From contig JACIWW010000006.1 of assembly GCA_014360905.1 (NCBI GenBank), forward strand, positions 59,240 through 123,239: a DNA stretch of 64,000 nucleotides, in the 5' to 3' direction. Under the pieces are notes generated by a model. That model saw only the letters and a list, made by a program, of their open reading frames with translations, was not told the DNA's origin and ran no database searches. The position numbers and the translations under genes were made by a program. This stretch comes from Chloroflexota bacterium (GTDB lineage: Bacteria > Chloroflexota > Anaerolineae > UBA2200). Of this stretch, positions 35,227 to 45,408 are shown piece by piece. Every line of letters starts with the position of its first letter. Positions within the stretch are counted from its first letter, which is position 1.

Positions 35227-36432
35227 CTAGGTTGTGCTCCGTGCCTCGCCTCGCTTTACCTGTAGCATGCACAAGATGGCCAGTAGCATCGCCAGCGCTG
35301 AAAAGAGGAACAAGACACGATGGCCTAACAGGTCCATCAACCCGCCAGCAATGGGCGGAGCAACAATAGCCGCCAGCATGGAGAAGAGATAATACAGGCC
35401 CGTATAGGAACCGATTTTCCCCGGGGTTGCGATGTCAGATACCATGGGAAACGAGTTGATATTGATCAAAGCCCAGGCGATACCAGCAATAATCAACATA
35501 CCTGCTAGGTAGAACATATTCGTAATGAAGTAGCCTCCCAAAATGAACACAAGCAACATCAACAACCCGGTCAAGATAGTAGGCCTCCTTCCAAAACGCG
35601 TGGCAATAAAACCTGCAGGCAGTGAAAAGATCAAGAATGCCGCAGAAACATAGGTGAGCATGGCCGCAGCGGTGCTCTCTGCGATTCCCAAATACTCTTT
35701 GCCGTAAGTCGTCCAGAAAGTTTCGATGGCATTGTAGCCTATAAACCAGGTAAAAATAGCCAGCAGAATGAACAAAGCGCTTTTCTCCTGGCTTCTGATG
35801 ATTTCGTTGATGGTCGAGATGACGCCTGTGCGATCCTGTGCTTCCTCATGTTCGTGAGGTTCGCGGATAACCAGCACGACAATAGCAATTGCTACCAACA
35901 TGATGAATGCACCCACGTAGAAGGGCAACCCCTTATTGGCCCGGTAAAGGAAGGCACCACCGAGGAAAGCGAGGGTAGTGCCCAGTCCCCCCATGAGATT
36001 GATAATGCCATTGGCTTTGCTGCGCAGTGGCGAAGGAGTAATGTCGGGCATCAGAGCCACTGTTGGTGTACGGAAGATGGCCATAGCAATATTCATGATG
36101 ATGATCGCAGCCATGAGCAAAGGGAAGATTGGGAGGAGAAGGTGTAGCACGGGAATGAGCGCAAAGAAAAGGGCAGCGATAGGTGCACCGATCATCAGGT
36201 AGGGCATGCGCCTCCCGAAACGGCTGCGTGTGCGGTCGCTCAGGAAACCCACATAGGGTTGAATGGTTACGCCAGCGATGTTGTCGAAAGTCATAATTGC
36301 TCCAACGAGCCACAACGGAAGGCGATATTCGCGCAAGAAAATAGGCACATACGAGTTGTAAACGGACCAGATCAGGCTAATGCCAAAGAAGCCAAAACCA
36401 AGCAGAAAAGTCTTCCTGTAATCTAGTTTCAT
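35227..36432 (-). CDS. MFS transporter (sugar/cation symporter-like)
   Basis: The start is ATG 36432 (MKLDYRKTFLLGFGFFG) behind AAAAGGAGG; a 14-codon extension lies upstream. The 401-residue protein has about twelve membrane helices. The loop motif GFLSDRTRSRFGRRMPYLMIG between helices 2 and 3 is the MFS signature in the form common to sucrose/SLC45 and GPH-type carriers, and FATRFGRRP-like RFGRRPTILTG occurs at the matching site of the second half. The substrate is unknown; a glycoside or sugar is likely. It follows the VTT-domain gene by 49 bases. Confidence 0.85.
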   Translation of the reverse strand: MKLDYRKTFLLGFGFFGISLIWSVYNSYVPIFLREYRLPLWLVGAIMTFDNIAGVTIQPYVGFLSDRTRSRFGRRMPYLMIGAPIAALFFALIPVLHLLLPIFPLLMAAIIIMNIAMAIFRTPTVALMPDITPSPLRSKANGIINLMGGLGTTLAFLGGAFLYRANKGLPFYVGAFIMLVAIAIVVLVIREPHEHEEAQDRTGVISTINEIIRSQEKSALFILLAIFTWFIGYNAIETFWTTYGKEYLGIAESTAAAMLTYVSAAFLIFSLPAGFIATRFGRRPTILTGLLMLLVFILGGYFITNMFYLAGMLIIAGIAWALININSFPMVSDIATPGKIGSYTGLYYLFSMLAAIVAPPIAGGLMDLLGHRVLFLFSALAMLLAILCMLQVKRGEARSTT

Positions 36433-36481
36433 CAATCCTCCTTTTGGAAAAGATTTTTGTCTCAACCCTTGCACCGCAGTC

Positions 36482-37066
36482 TTAGTGCAAGAACCGCTCC
36501 AACCACTGTATGGATTGAGCCCCAGCGAAAGCCAATGCCACGCCCTTTACCGTCTTCCCCAGAAAGCAGATGACCAAGAACTGCCATAGTGGAAAATGCA
36601 GTGCACCAGCTGCTATGCCAGCTAAATCAAAGATCGGATTGGGTATCACCGACAGGACAAAAATCGTTGCGGTACCATACCGGCGCATCCAATTCTCCAT
36701 ACGCTCGTATCGGGCCCTATTTTGAGCCTCAATAATGGCTCCCCCTCCATAACCGGCCAGATAACCGCTCAATTCACCGATGGCCATGCCCGCGCCAGAT
36801 ACGGTGCCTACGATCAGGGGGTTAAAGACGCTACCCGTGATAAAAGTAGCTGCCAGGCTAGGCACAGGCAGAAGAACCGTAGCATTCCCAATCACGCTGA
36901 TGAGGAAGAGACCCAAATATCCATATGTGGAAAAGCGCGCTACTTGTTCACGGTAGATGAAAATAAGTGCGGTGATACCTATTGCGAACAGCAGGAGCAC
37001 TAGACGCCACCATGGTAGTGACTTGGTCTCTGTGTCAGAAGAGACGATATCCTTTTCTGGCTCCAT
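36482..37066 (-). CDS. VTT/DedA-family membrane protein
   Basis: The 194-residue protein has a short cytosolic N-terminus and several membrane helices (about 20-40, 50-75, 85-110, 135-160 and 165-185). The VTT-domain landmarks are the re-entrant region LPVPSLAATFITGSVFNP, GMAIGELSGYLAGYGGG, and the NPIFDLAGIAAGAL segment with the conserved Pro-Asp-type loop, followed by FLVICFLGKTVKG. VTT proteins of the DedA superfamily move or scramble lipid head groups such as undecaprenyl phosphate or PE, or have unassigned roles. GGAGG lies five bases before the ATG. Confidence 0.85.
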   Translation of the reverse strand: MEPEKDIVSSDTETKSLPWWRLVLLLFAIGITALIFIYREQVARFSTYGYLGLFLISVIGNATVLLPVPSLAATFITGSVFNPLIVGTVSGAGMAIGELSGYLAGYGGGAIIEAQNRARYERMENWMRRYGTATIFVLSVIPNPIFDLAGIAAGALHFPLWQFLVICFLGKTVKGVALAFAGAQSIQWLERFLH

Positions 37067-37187
37067 TCATTCCTCCACTCCTATGATCGCGGACAGTACG
37101 GTGTTCACCCTACTTATGTAGGGCTGCCCCTTCGCCCTGTGCGGGGATTGGCATAGGGGGCGCCTTTTTAGCGTGTACCAGTGAGTT

Positions 37188-38555
37188 CTAACTAGGAGAG
37201 CTGGAAGCCATTCTCCAGGGCGTGCCCAATTTGACAATGTCCGCCCGCGGGCTCTGCACGCCCTGTGTAGCATTGACTGTATCTACCAACAAGGAGCAAT
37301 GGTTGGCAATCCAGGTGTAATCGTAGCAACTGTGACCCGCGACAACCACCACGCAATCGCTCTCTGCCAAAAGGCTCTCGGTTAGAGGCTGGGACATTAA
37401 CTCTTTCTGCTCGCGATAAAATACACTGCGGCCAATGCGGAATTGCGGAACATGAGGGTCATTGTAGCAAACCAGCGCACCGCGCTCTAGGAGCAACTCG
37501 ATAATGCGTTCGGCCGGAGAATTCCGCGCATCATCCACATCCTTCTTGAAAGCCACGCCCAGTATAAGGATTTTAGACCCTCGTAGCATTTTATGATGAC
37601 GATTCAGGCCAGCAATGACAAGGTCAACCACGTGGTAGGGCATGCTCTGATTCACCTCAGCCGCTAGCTCAATGAACTTGGTGTAGAAATCGTATTCGCG
37701 CGCTTTCCAGGAAAGGTAGTAAGGATCTACAGGTATGCAATGCCCACCTGTGCCAGGTCCTGGGTAAAAGGGCATAAAGCCAAACGGCTTGGTTGCTGCT
37801 GCCTGGATGACCTCCCAAATGTCAATGCCCATCCGTTCACACAGCAAAGCCAGTTCGTTGACTAGAGCAATGTTCACGCTGCGGAAGATATTTTCGAGGA
37901 GTTTGGACATCTCTGCTGCACGGGGCGAGGACACTGTGTAGACCGCGGGCGAGAGTTGACTCAGCAGTCGACGTGCCAATTCAGCGCATTGAGGAGTCAG
38001 CCCGCCAACTACTTTGGGAAGATTGCCGACATGATACACTTTGTCGCCTGGATTGATCCGCTCGGGAGAAAAAGCTAGGTAAAAGTCTTGCCCGGCTCGT
38101 AAGCCACTTTGTTCTAATATGGGAAGCACTTCATCTTCGGTGGTGCCTGGATACGTAGTACTTTGCAGGATGATCAGTTGACCTGAACGCAATCGCTTAG
38201 CAATGCCTGTGGCTGCAGCGATGATCGCGGACAGATCTGGCGCTTTCATCGCATCGAAGGGCGTAGGCACGCAAATAAACACGACATCTGCGTCTCTCAG
38301 GATGTCGTAATCCGTTGTTGCCCAGAGTCTTTTTGCTGCCACCAATCTAGCGATATCTTGGGCAGCAACATCTAAGATATAACTCTGACCTTCCTGGATG
38401 GCTTTTACTCTGGTCTCGTCAACGTCCAGGCCAGTAACTTTATATCCTGCCTCAGCAAAACCTACTGCTAAGGGCAACCCCACATAGCCCAGACCAAGGA
38501 CACAAATGTGGGCTGTTTTGTCTTCAATGCGGTCAGCAAGCGTCAAGCTTTTCAC
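37188..38555 (-). CDS. Nucleotide sugar dehydrogenase (UDP-N-acetylhexosamine 6-dehydrogenase type)
   Basis: The enzyme oxidises a UDP-sugar at C6 with two NAD molecules. I choose GTG 38555, which overlaps the wecA-like stop as GTGA; an ATG at 38591 is also in frame. The 455-residue protein has the Rossmann motif [44 protein letters not shown] and the catalytic cysteine in [18 protein letters not shown]. The [10 protein letters not shown] form is the one seen in UDP-GlcNAc/UDP-ManNAc dehydrogenases (WecC/WbpA). With the UDP-GlcNAc 2-epimerase encoded 6 kb upstream it could make UDP-ManNAcA. The exact substrate is inferred. Confidence 0.9.
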   Translation of the reverse strand: MKSLTLADRIEDKTAHICVLGLGYVGLPLAVGFAEAGYKVTGLDVDETRVKAIQEGQSYILDVAAQDIARLVAAKRLWATTDYDILRDADVVFICVPTPFDAMKAPDLSAIIAAATGIAKRLRSGQLIILQSTTYPGTTEDEVLPILEQSGLRAGQDFYLAFSPERINPGDKVYHVGNLPKVVGGLTPQCAELARRLLSQLSPAVYTVSSPRAAEMSKLLENIFRSVNIALVNELALLCERMGIDIWEVIQAAATKPFGFMPFYPGPGTGGHCIPVDPYYLSWKAREYDFYTKFIELAAEVNQSMPYHVVDLVIAGLNRHHKMLRGSKILILGVAFKKDVDDARNSPAERIIELLLERGALVCYNDPHVPQFRIGRSVFYREQKELMSQPLTESLLAESDCVVVVAGHSCYDYTWIANHCSLLVDTVNATQGVQSPRADIVKLGTPWRMASSSPS

Positions 38556-39559
38556 CTTTGTGGTTCGATTTTGACCTGCTCCAGACGCCATAAGGCATAC
38601 GCGGCGGCAACGAGCAGCAACACACCAATGAAATAACCCTCGATCATGCTGGCCTGTGTCAGAAACATGGCGATCACACCCAAGGCACAACCAACGAGGT
38701 ACAAAATCAACACGGCTTCGCGCTGAGTAGCCCCCATCAGCACCAGACGGTGTGAAAGGTGGTCTTTCCCTGGCGAGGTCAGCGGATTCAGTCCGCGTCG
38801 CAGCCGTGAGATAACCACCAAGGTTGTGTCAAAAATAGGCAACCCCAGCACAACCACCGGGATCATCCAAGTGACAAAAGCGACGTTGTCAGGGAAGCGT
38901 AGCTTAATGCCCAAAGCAGCCAGCATGAAGCCGATGAACAGGCTGCCACTATCGCCCATGAAGATGCTAGCGGGATTGAAGTTGTAATAGAGAAAGCCCA
39001 CGCAAGCGCCGAGGAGTGCAGCCGCCAGACTGGATACCAGGTACTGTCCGCTCATGACGGCCAGCAGGAAGAAAAAGATGCACGCTACTGTGGCAACGCC
39101 TCCGGACAGGCCGTCCATATTGTCCAGCAGATTCAGAGCATTGGTGATGCCCACTACCCATAGTAGCGTAGCAGCTACGTTCAGCACGGGGTTGTGTAGA
39201 AAGCCAACCTGAATGCCTGAGGCATAGAGGATGCCGGCTGCCAGTGTTTGCCCGGCTAGTTTGAATAACGGCCGCAGCCCAAGCCGATCATCCCACACCC
39301 CAAGGAAGGAAACCAGTGTTGCTCCCACCAACATGCTGACAACCTGTGCGACGTAAAACTGGTGGCCGAAGGCAACCAGCGCGATGATGCAACCTAAGTA
39401 GATTGCTACCCCACCCAAGCGTGGCACCGGATGCGTATGTATCTTCCGCGCGCTGGGCTGATCAATGAAGCCCCAGCGTATAGCGCTCTTGCGCACCAAT
39501 GGTATAATGCCCAACACAATCAAAAAGGCACTAGCAAAAATTAACATATACTGCGTCAT
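38552..39559 (-). CDS. WecA/MraY-type phospho-N-acetylglucosaminyl transferase
   Basis: The enzyme transfers a sugar-1-phosphate from a UDP-sugar to undecaprenyl phosphate, the first step of lipid-linked glycan assembly. The 335-residue polytopic protein has the family motifs [46 protein letters not shown] and the cytosolic [13 protein letters not shown] loop. GAGGGG precedes the ATG at five bases. It lies nine bases after the Wzy-like gene and overlaps the dehydrogenase gene. UDP-GlcNAc is the probable donor. Confidence 0.93.
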   Translation of the reverse strand: MTQYMLIFASAFLIVLGIIPLVRKSAIRWGFIDQPSARKIHTHPVPRLGGVAIYLGCIIALVAFGHQFYVAQVVSMLVGATLVSFLGVWDDRLGLRPLFKLAGQTLAAGILYASGIQVGFLHNPVLNVAATLLWVVGITNALNLLDNMDGLSGGVATVACIFFFLLAVMSGQYLVSSLAAALLGACVGFLYYNFNPASIFMGDSGSLFIGFMLAALGIKLRFPDNVAFVTWMIPVVVLGLPIFDTTLVVISRLRRGLNPLTSPGKDHLSHRLVLMGATQREAVLILYLVGCALGVIAMFLTQASMIEGYFIGVLLLVAAAYALWRLEQVKIEPQR

Positions 39560-39568
39560 GTTAGCCCC

Positions 39569-42500
39569 TCAATTCCCTTGCTGTTGCGGCTGCGTTGCCT
39601 GCTGCTGTGCTTGCAGTTGGTCAATAAAACTTTGCAGTGCTGCTTTCTCGCTTTCAGGCGACACTGCCAGAGCGCTCTGAGCATGAGCGATGGCTTCGTC
39701 TATGCGCCCCAGTTGCTGGTAAAGCAGGGCTAGGTTGCGGTGGCTGATAAAGTCGTTAGGAAAAGCCCGCAACACTTTCAGATTTTCTTCAACTGCTTCC
39801 TCCAATTTACCCAGCCGAAAGTAGATCAGTCCCAAGGTGCTGTGGGCTCGCGCCAAGTTGGGATCCAATTCAATCGCTTTGAGATTAGCACTCAAAGCAT
39901 CCGTGATGTTGCCTTGTTCGAGATAAATGTAACCTAATGCGCTGTGTGCATCGGCGTTATTGGGTTGATAGACAAGTGCCTGCTGATATGCGTTCGCTGC
40001 TTCATCCAGTTTGCCCTGTGCAGCGTAGAAATTGCCCAAAATTAGATATGTATCCGCGTATTGAGTATCAAGCGATAGGGAATGATTCAATTTTTCCAAA
40101 GCCCCATCAAAATCTCCTTTGGCTATGTACACCAGTGCCCATTCATTATAGAGATGTGCACTGTTCGGACTGAGAGACGTGACCTGCTCGTAGTAGGCAT
40201 GTGCTGCTTCCAGTTTTGTTGCACGCTCTTCCGGAGTGGCGGCTATTTCAGCCCAATTGCGGTATAGCCGTCCCAGATTAGCGTAGTGGTCGGGGTTGAG
40301 AGGATTCAACTGCCGCGCGCGTTCCAGGGCTTTAAAACTTTCTTCGAAGCATTTGACTCTTTCCTGGTTATCCTTGGCTGTGCTGGACTTGCCCATCCAT
40401 GCACGCCCAAGGAAGAGATAGTAATAATCCTGATCTGGAGCCAATGCAATAGCGCGGTTGTAGAGCTGGATAGCCGCATCGAACCGCTGCCCCTCTTCTA
40501 GTTTCAGCCCCTGTTTGTAATAGATGTCTGCTTTCACAATGGTGACATTCGTGGCAATAATCGCCACGGCAACAAAGGCGACGAGGATGGGATACGCCCA
40601 CAAGTTAGCCGTGCGCCACAATTTCTGTGGCAACTGCATATCCACAGTGAGTGCCAGGGCGATAAGCAAACCGAGGATGGCGATACTTTCATAATAGAAA
40701 ACAATCGTGTTGGCAATGTCCACACCGGGCTTGATGTATTGTGTATGGAGCACCATGCCAAAAAGCAGCACAGTAAAAGTCGTCGCGGTATAGATGCTAA
40801 GGGCGGAAAGCCACCAAGTTGGGGCTTGTCGGGATGAGGAACTTCGCTCAACCTCCGAGGACACCACAAGTGCTCCGACTAACCAAGTGAGCAAGAACAT
40901 CCAGAGCGTACCGTACGACGTGCGCGAATCGCCGCGAGGTATAAGGGTTGTCAAGGAAAGCTGGATAATGCGCAATGAATCAATTTCTAACATAGGATTG
41001 GCAATGAACTCAAACCCCAAAGTAAATAGCATTACTGCCACGATCAGCGAGCCTGCGAGCAATTTGGGTACCCAAGAGGGACGCGATATTCCTCCTTCAC
41101 TCGTCGCATCGCGGAGCCTCGCTTGCACGGTGGCATTGACCGTTGCCAGCCGAGCGTGCTTTTTGGTCCGACGGCGTGAACGTTTGCTTGACCGTGGCTG
41201 ATGGCGTTCACCTAGCCCTGGAGAATGGACTAATGTTCCTGTCTGTGCCAGAGCAGATCGCCATGTTGGTTCCTCTCGGATCCTGTTCAATCCCAGCAAG
41301 ACGAACGCGGCAGCATAGACCCAAAAGTGCACTCGCGTGGAGGCGATGGCAATGCCAAAGTGGATTTCGATAAAGTGCGCCACAATTGCAGAGAGCAGCG
41401 CAATGAGCAGCCATCGTCTCTTCAGACTGACTGGGGGTTGTTCTGTGCTGTAAAAGAAAGCTGCCGAAAACATGAGGTAAAGCGAGGTGCCAGCAATAAA
41501 TCCTACTGGCAAACCCACGCCGGATAGCTTGTAGGTGCCTTCGACCAATTTGGGCAGGAATATGCCAACAATAGCCCCTGCTATGCTCAACAGCAGGAAT
41601 AGGTTGCGCTGCTGTTTTGTACCCATGAAGCCAAGCCACTTGAGGCCATAGTAGAATATGCTGCTGAACAGGAACATATAGGCCAAGAAGCCAATGACGC
41701 CAGTGATGACCAAGGCATCAAATGTCTCGTTGTGTGAACGATCTGGCGATGCATTGCGTGCTTCATAATGCGCTAAATCGGGTGGGTAGAAAGGATTGTA
41801 CGCTACATGCATGGTCTCTGGCCCGTAGCCGACAAGCGTCCGCAAAGGATGGGCCGTGATCAACTTCAGCGCGCCCTCCCAGATGAGCACGCGAACTTTT
41901 CCTGTGCCCGTTTCTGTCTCGAAAACCTGCCCTAACCGGCCAATATAGGGCAAATTCCTGAAGGATGATAACGGGCTGTGGGGAAGGTTAATCAAGACCA
42001 GGAATGCTGCGATGAGCAGCGTGTGGATAGTCCAGGAAAGCCATGCCCAGCGCCAGCCGCGTCTGAGTGCAACCAAGAGCACATAAGCAGGCACAATGCC
42101 CACCGGGATGCTCCCAATAGCGAAAGCGATAGCCCTTCCCAGATCTTTGGCATGGAGCGGGCTTTGATCGCTGACGCTGCGCCGTAGTGAGATGAGTGCG
42201 ACCAGCATAAAAACGTAGAGCCCACCGAGCAGACCCAGCCAGGGCCCTCGGCTCTGAGTGAAGAAAATACAGATCAACTGCACGCTCATCACAAAGGTGT
42301 AACAACCAGCCAGCAAAGCATGTGAGATATCCCCTTCTTGTTCTTGCAGAAGTGCTGAGAAGGATTCAAGCACCCTAGCCAGGGTAATGGGCACAGCCAT
42401 AATCAAATAAGCAGCCACGAAGATGGAATTGCCCATATTGGCAGCCACGCGCAGGGTTACATCGCCAGTCCATGGCAGTGAATCCAGATTGAAATGCTGT

Positions 42501-43015
42501 AAGACGCCATAAAGCGAGATGGGCAAACTGGTGAGAATAATGGTACTACACAGCCGATCTATTTGCTCTCGGTAACGCATAGTGCTGAGCATCATGAAGA
42601 AGATAACGATATACGAGAAAGTGGTGTACGTGCCCTGCAACCGCACGTAGGAACCCCACAAACTGATACGTGGCGCTATCGATAAGAGCGTGCTCAGCAC
42701 GTACGCTCCTATAAGGAGAATAGTAGGTAAGACAAAAGGGATGCGCGAGATGCGCTGCCACAACCCAACCTGCTCTGTTGTGTGACTTTTCTCTCCCGTC
42801 ACTGTGGTGCGTGTGCTTCCCCAGGCACTGCCATCCATGACCTTGATGAGCCAGGCTATAATCATCACCAGTGCGATGGAGCGCACCAGGGATAGCTTAT
42901 CTGGTTCAAAAACGCGGCTGGAATGGATGTTGAAAAAGAGGGGAGCAAGGATCACGGCAAGCAGCCAACCTGCTTCCAAAACCTTGTCACAAAACACGCT
43001 TAATTTAGTCTGCAT
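39569..43015 (-). CDS. O-antigen ligase/polymerase (Wzy)-like membrane protein with C-terminal TPRs
   Basis: I use ATG 43015; the codon before it is an in-frame TTG. The 1,148-residue protein has a polytopic N-terminal part of more than a dozen helices with the Wzy_C/WaaL periplasmic segment (TLVGYGPETMHVAYNPF, ASPDRSHNETFDALVITG). The arginine- and histidine-containing RSHNETFD loop is typical. A basic cytosolic stretch (about 645-670, RSSKRSRRRTKK) and further helices follow. From about residue 830 there are seven or eight TPRs (GLKLEEGQRFDAAIQLYNRA to GRIDEAIAHAQSAL). The end is glutamine-rich. It would polymerise or ligate lipid-linked glycans. Confidence 0.85.
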   Translation of the reverse strand: MQTKLSVFCDKVLEAGWLLAVILAPLFFNIHSSRVFEPDKLSLVRSIALVMIIAWLIKVMDGSAWGSTRTTVTGEKSHTTEQVGLWQRISRIPFVLPTILLIGAYVLSTLLSIAPRISLWGSYVRLQGTYTTFSYIVIFFMMLSTMRYREQIDRLCSTIILTSLPISLYGVLQHFNLDSLPWTGDVTLRVAANMGNSIFVAAYLIMAVPITLARVLESFSALLQEQEGDISHALLAGCYTFVMSVQLICIFFTQSRGPWLGLLGGLYVFMLVALISLRRSVSDQSPLHAKDLGRAIAFAIGSIPVGIVPAYVLLVALRRGWRWAWLSWTIHTLLIAAFLVLINLPHSPLSSFRNLPYIGRLGQVFETETGTGKVRVLIWEGALKLITAHPLRTLVGYGPETMHVAYNPFYPPDLAHYEARNASPDRSHNETFDALVITGVIGFLAYMFLFSSIFYYGLKWLGFMGTKQQRNLFLLLSIAGAIVGIFLPKLVEGTYKLSGVGLPVGFIAGTSLYLMFSAAFFYSTEQPPVSLKRRWLLIALLSAIVAHFIEIHFGIAIASTRVHFWVYAAAFVLLGLNRIREEPTWRSALAQTGTLVHSPGLGERHQPRSSKRSRRRTKKHARLATVNATVQARLRDATSEGGISRPSWVPKLLAGSLIVAVMLFTLGFEFIANPMLEIDSLRIIQLSLTTLIPRGDSRTSYGTLWMFLLTWLVGALVVSSEVERSSSSRQAPTWWLSALSIYTATTFTVLLFGMVLHTQYIKPGVDIANTIVFYYESIAILGLLIALALTVDMQLPQKLWRTANLWAYPILVAFVAVAIIATNVTIVKADIYYKQGLKLEEGQRFDAAIQLYNRAIALAPDQDYYYLFLGRAWMGKSSTAKDNQERVKCFEESFKALERARQLNPLNPDHYANLGRLYRNWAEIAATPEERATKLEAAHAYYEQVTSLSPNSAHLYNEWALVYIAKGDFDGALEKLNHSLSLDTQYADTYLILGNFYAAQGKLDEAANAYQQALVYQPNNADAHSALGYIYLEQGNITDALSANLKAIELDPNLARAHSTLGLIYFRLGKLEEAVEENLKVLRAFPNDFISHRNLALLYQQLGRIDEAIAHAQSALAVSPESEKAALQSFIDQLQAQQQATQPQQQGN

Positions 43016-43115
43016 CAATTCGTTCCCTACACCGAACCTTTGTGATATGCAAAATCTTACCGTACTTGCTCAAAAAAATCAAGTATTTGTGTGCGCTTCC
43101 CGTGGCGGGGAAGAA

Positions 43116-44228
43116 TCAAGCACTCAGGACTTGGTTATACAGATTCAATATCCTCTTTACCATAATGGGCAAAGAGAATTCGCTCAGGGCACGTTGCCTA
43201 GCACGCTGCCCCATCTCTAGACGCAATGGTTCGTTTCGTAGCAGCGTGGTAAGCGCTTCAGCCAGTGCTGCCGAGTCTCTCGGCGGTACGACGAAGCCGG
43301 TCTGGCCATGCACGTTCACAAAAGAAGTGCCAGTTCCCAGTTCAGTGCACACCACTGGCTTGCCACAAGCCATGGCTTCAACCTGCACGGCTCCCCATGA
43401 CTCGCTGCGATGAATAGCAGGCAAGACAAAGACGTCGCAAGCATGATAGAGAGCGACCAGCTCCTCATCGCTCACCCGACCTAAGAAGAGCACCTTCTCG
43501 TCCAGACCCAGTTCGCGAGTGAGAGCTTGCCATTTCTTGCCCTCGGGCCCCTGACCCACAACGAGCAATTTTGCCTCGATGGCAGGCATCGCTTCGATCA
43601 AAAACGAGACCCCTTTATAATAGCGCAACAGACCCACGAACAGGATTAGTGGGGCTGCATAGCACTTTCGTATCTCTTCGGCACGTTGCCTCACTGCTTG
43701 GGACTCTGCAAAGCGCTCGAGATCGGTACCATGTGGAATAACCACACATTTATCAGCAAGAGGTCTTAGGTAGGGTGAGCTTTGGATGTAATTGGGGCTA
43801 GAAACAGTGATTTTGTCCGCGCGTGCCAACAGGTGATAGAGAAACGGTTTGTATACTTGCAGGAGATACTTTTGCCGTACGATGTCGCTATGATAGGTAA
43901 TGACCATCTTGCGGCTGTGTCCAGCCAGCAAGTACGCTAGTTCCCCTATCGGATAGGGAAAATGTAGGTGAGCTATGTCCGCTTCCAGGCGACGCACCCA
44001 GGCAAATAGGCTCAGGCTGATGGGTGCGGAGGAAACAGTTGCCAAGCGTCCTGCTTTGATGACACGCACTCCGTTTACCTCTTCGATATGTGTTCTGGCG
44101 GTTGGGTGCGTAACCAGCACAGTAACCTGATGCCCCTGTCGCACTAATGCCTCAGCAAGCATCTTGATATGATTTTCTATACCACCTACTACGGGGTAGT
44201 AATCTTTGTAGATGTACAGAATGTTCAA
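43116..44228 (-). CDS. Glycosyltransferase family 4
   Basis: The 370-residue protein has the GT-B fold: an N-terminal YYPVVGGIENHIKMLAEAL acceptor-side motif, then FVGLLRYYKGVSFLIEAM, VVGQGPEGKKW and FLGRVSDEELVALYHACDVFVLP. The EX7E motif in SESWGAVQVEAMACGKPVV binds the nucleotide sugar. It reads from a TTG codon (44228) after a GGAG eleven bases away, a poor spacing, so the start is uncertain. It lies after wecB in the polysaccharide locus. The acceptor is unknown. Confidence 0.9.
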   Translation of the reverse strand: MNILYIYKDYYPVVGGIENHIKMLAEALVRQGHQVTVLVTHPTARTHIEEVNGVRVIKAGRLATVSSAPISLSLFAWVRRLEADIAHLHFPYPIGELAYLLAGHSRKMVITYHSDIVRQKYLLQVYKPFLYHLLARADKITVSSPNYIQSSPYLRPLADKCVVIPHGTDLERFAESQAVRQRAEEIRKCYAAPLILFVGLLRYYKGVSFLIEAMPAIEAKLLVVGQGPEGKKWQALTRELGLDEKVLFLGRVSDEELVALYHACDVFVLPAIHRSESWGAVQVEAMACGKPVVCTELGTGTSFVNVHGQTGFVVPPRDSAALAEALTTLLRNEPLRLEMGQRARQRALSEFSLPIMVKRILNLYNQVLSA

Positions 44229-44259
44229 TGTATACTGTGCTCCGTGATAAAAATATATT

Positions 44260-45408
44260 TTAGCTTAGTCGCATCTTAGCAAGCGGCTCAAAGGGTGTGA
44301 TGGTTTCTCCTAATAGGGCTTTGACAATGCGCTCTGCAGCGTGGCCATCCCCATACGGATTCACAGCTTGGGCCATTTGTTCGTATTCCTTTCTATCGTC
44401 CAATAGCCGTCGCGTCCATGCGACAATACGTGCCCTGTCCGTCCCGACCACACGCACGGTGCCGGCTTCTACTGCCTCTGGACGTTCCGTGACCTCGCGC
44501 AATACGAGCACCGGCTTCCCTAGCGCTGGCGCTTCTTCTTGGATACCACCTGAATCCGTCAATACCAATGTAACATGTTTCATGAGATAAACTAAAGGCA
44601 AATAATCCAGTGGGGCAAGCAGCGTAATATCCGCGACATCCCCTAGCATGCGCTGAGCTACTTCCTGTACGTTAGGGTTTAGATGGACTGGATAGACAAT
44701 GTGTACTTCACCGGCATATATGAGTGCGATGTCTCTCAAAGCCAGACAGATTTGTTCCAAGGGTCTGCCAAAGTTTTCACGGCGATGGGCTGTGACTAGA
44801 ATCAGCCGCTTGTTTAAAGGCACATCTCGCAGCGGTCCACAGGAAGGTTCATAGGGCAACTGTGCTACTTGATACAAAGCATCAATCACGGGATTGCCCG
44901 TCACCAGAATTGACTTGGGGTTTATGCCTTCACGTATCAGATTGTCCTTGGCGCGCTGCGTGGGAGCAAAGTGCAAATCCGCGATGGCACTGGTCACACG
45001 GCGGTTGACTTCCTCAGGAAAGGGCTGCCATTTGTCGAAGGTGCGCAGTCCGGCTTCGACGTGGCCGACTTTGACTCGTGCATAAAAGGCTGCCAACGAA
45101 GCCACAGCCACGGTAGTGGTATCACCTTGTACCAGGACCCAATCTGTTTGTTCTTGCTGCAGTACCGACTCTAATTTCGCCAGCATTGCCGCGGCTACCT
45201 GCGTAGGCGATTGGCTATCTTGCATAATATTCAGATCATAGTCCGGCACAATGGCAAATAGCCCCAGGACCTGGTCGAGCATCTCCCGATGCTGTGCCGT
45301 CACACAAACTCGACTGATAATTTGAGCAGGGTATTTGTCCAATTCCTTGATAACCGGAGCAAGTTTGATCGCCTCCGGGCGTGTGCCAAAAACACAAAGG
45401 ACCTTCAT
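44260..45408 (-). CDS. wecB: UDP-N-acetylglucosamine 2-epimerase (non-hydrolysing)
   Basis: The enzyme interconverts UDP-GlcNAc and UDP-ManNAc. The start is ATG 45408, overlapping the GT39 stop (ATGA). The 382-residue protein opens MKVLCVFGTRPEAIKLAPVI and shows VTAQHREMLDQVL, QGDTTTVAVASLAAF, VGHVEAGLRTF, VTAHRRENFGRPL, LVLTDSGGIQEEAPALGKPV and VLREVTERPEAVEAGT, all conserved. It works with the UDP-N-acetylhexosamine dehydrogenase in the same locus, presumably giving UDP-ManNAcA for the surface glycan. Confidence 0.96.
   Translation of the reverse strand: MKVLCVFGTRPEAIKLAPVIKELDKYPAQIISRVCVTAQHREMLDQVLGLFAIVPDYDLNIMQDSQSPTQVAAAMLAKLESVLQQEQTDWVLVQGDTTTVAVASLAAFYARVKVGHVEAGLRTFDKWQPFPEEVNRRVTSAIADLHFAPTQRAKDNLIREGINPKSILVTGNPVIDALYQVAQLPYEPSCGPLRDVPLNKRLILVTAHRRENFGRPLEQICLALRDIALIYAGEVHIVYPVHLNPNVQEVAQRMLGDVADITLLAPLDYLPLVYLMKHVTLVLTDSGGIQEEAPALGKPVLVLREVTERPEAVEAGTVRVVGTDRARIVAWTRRLLDDRKEYEQMAQAVNPYGDGHAAERIVKALLGETITPFEPLAKMRLS

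Noticed and set aside
37108..37123. CCCTAC/GTAGGG hairpin before the nucleotide sugar dehydrogenase end
   Set aside because: Only six pairs and no T tract; it may be chance.
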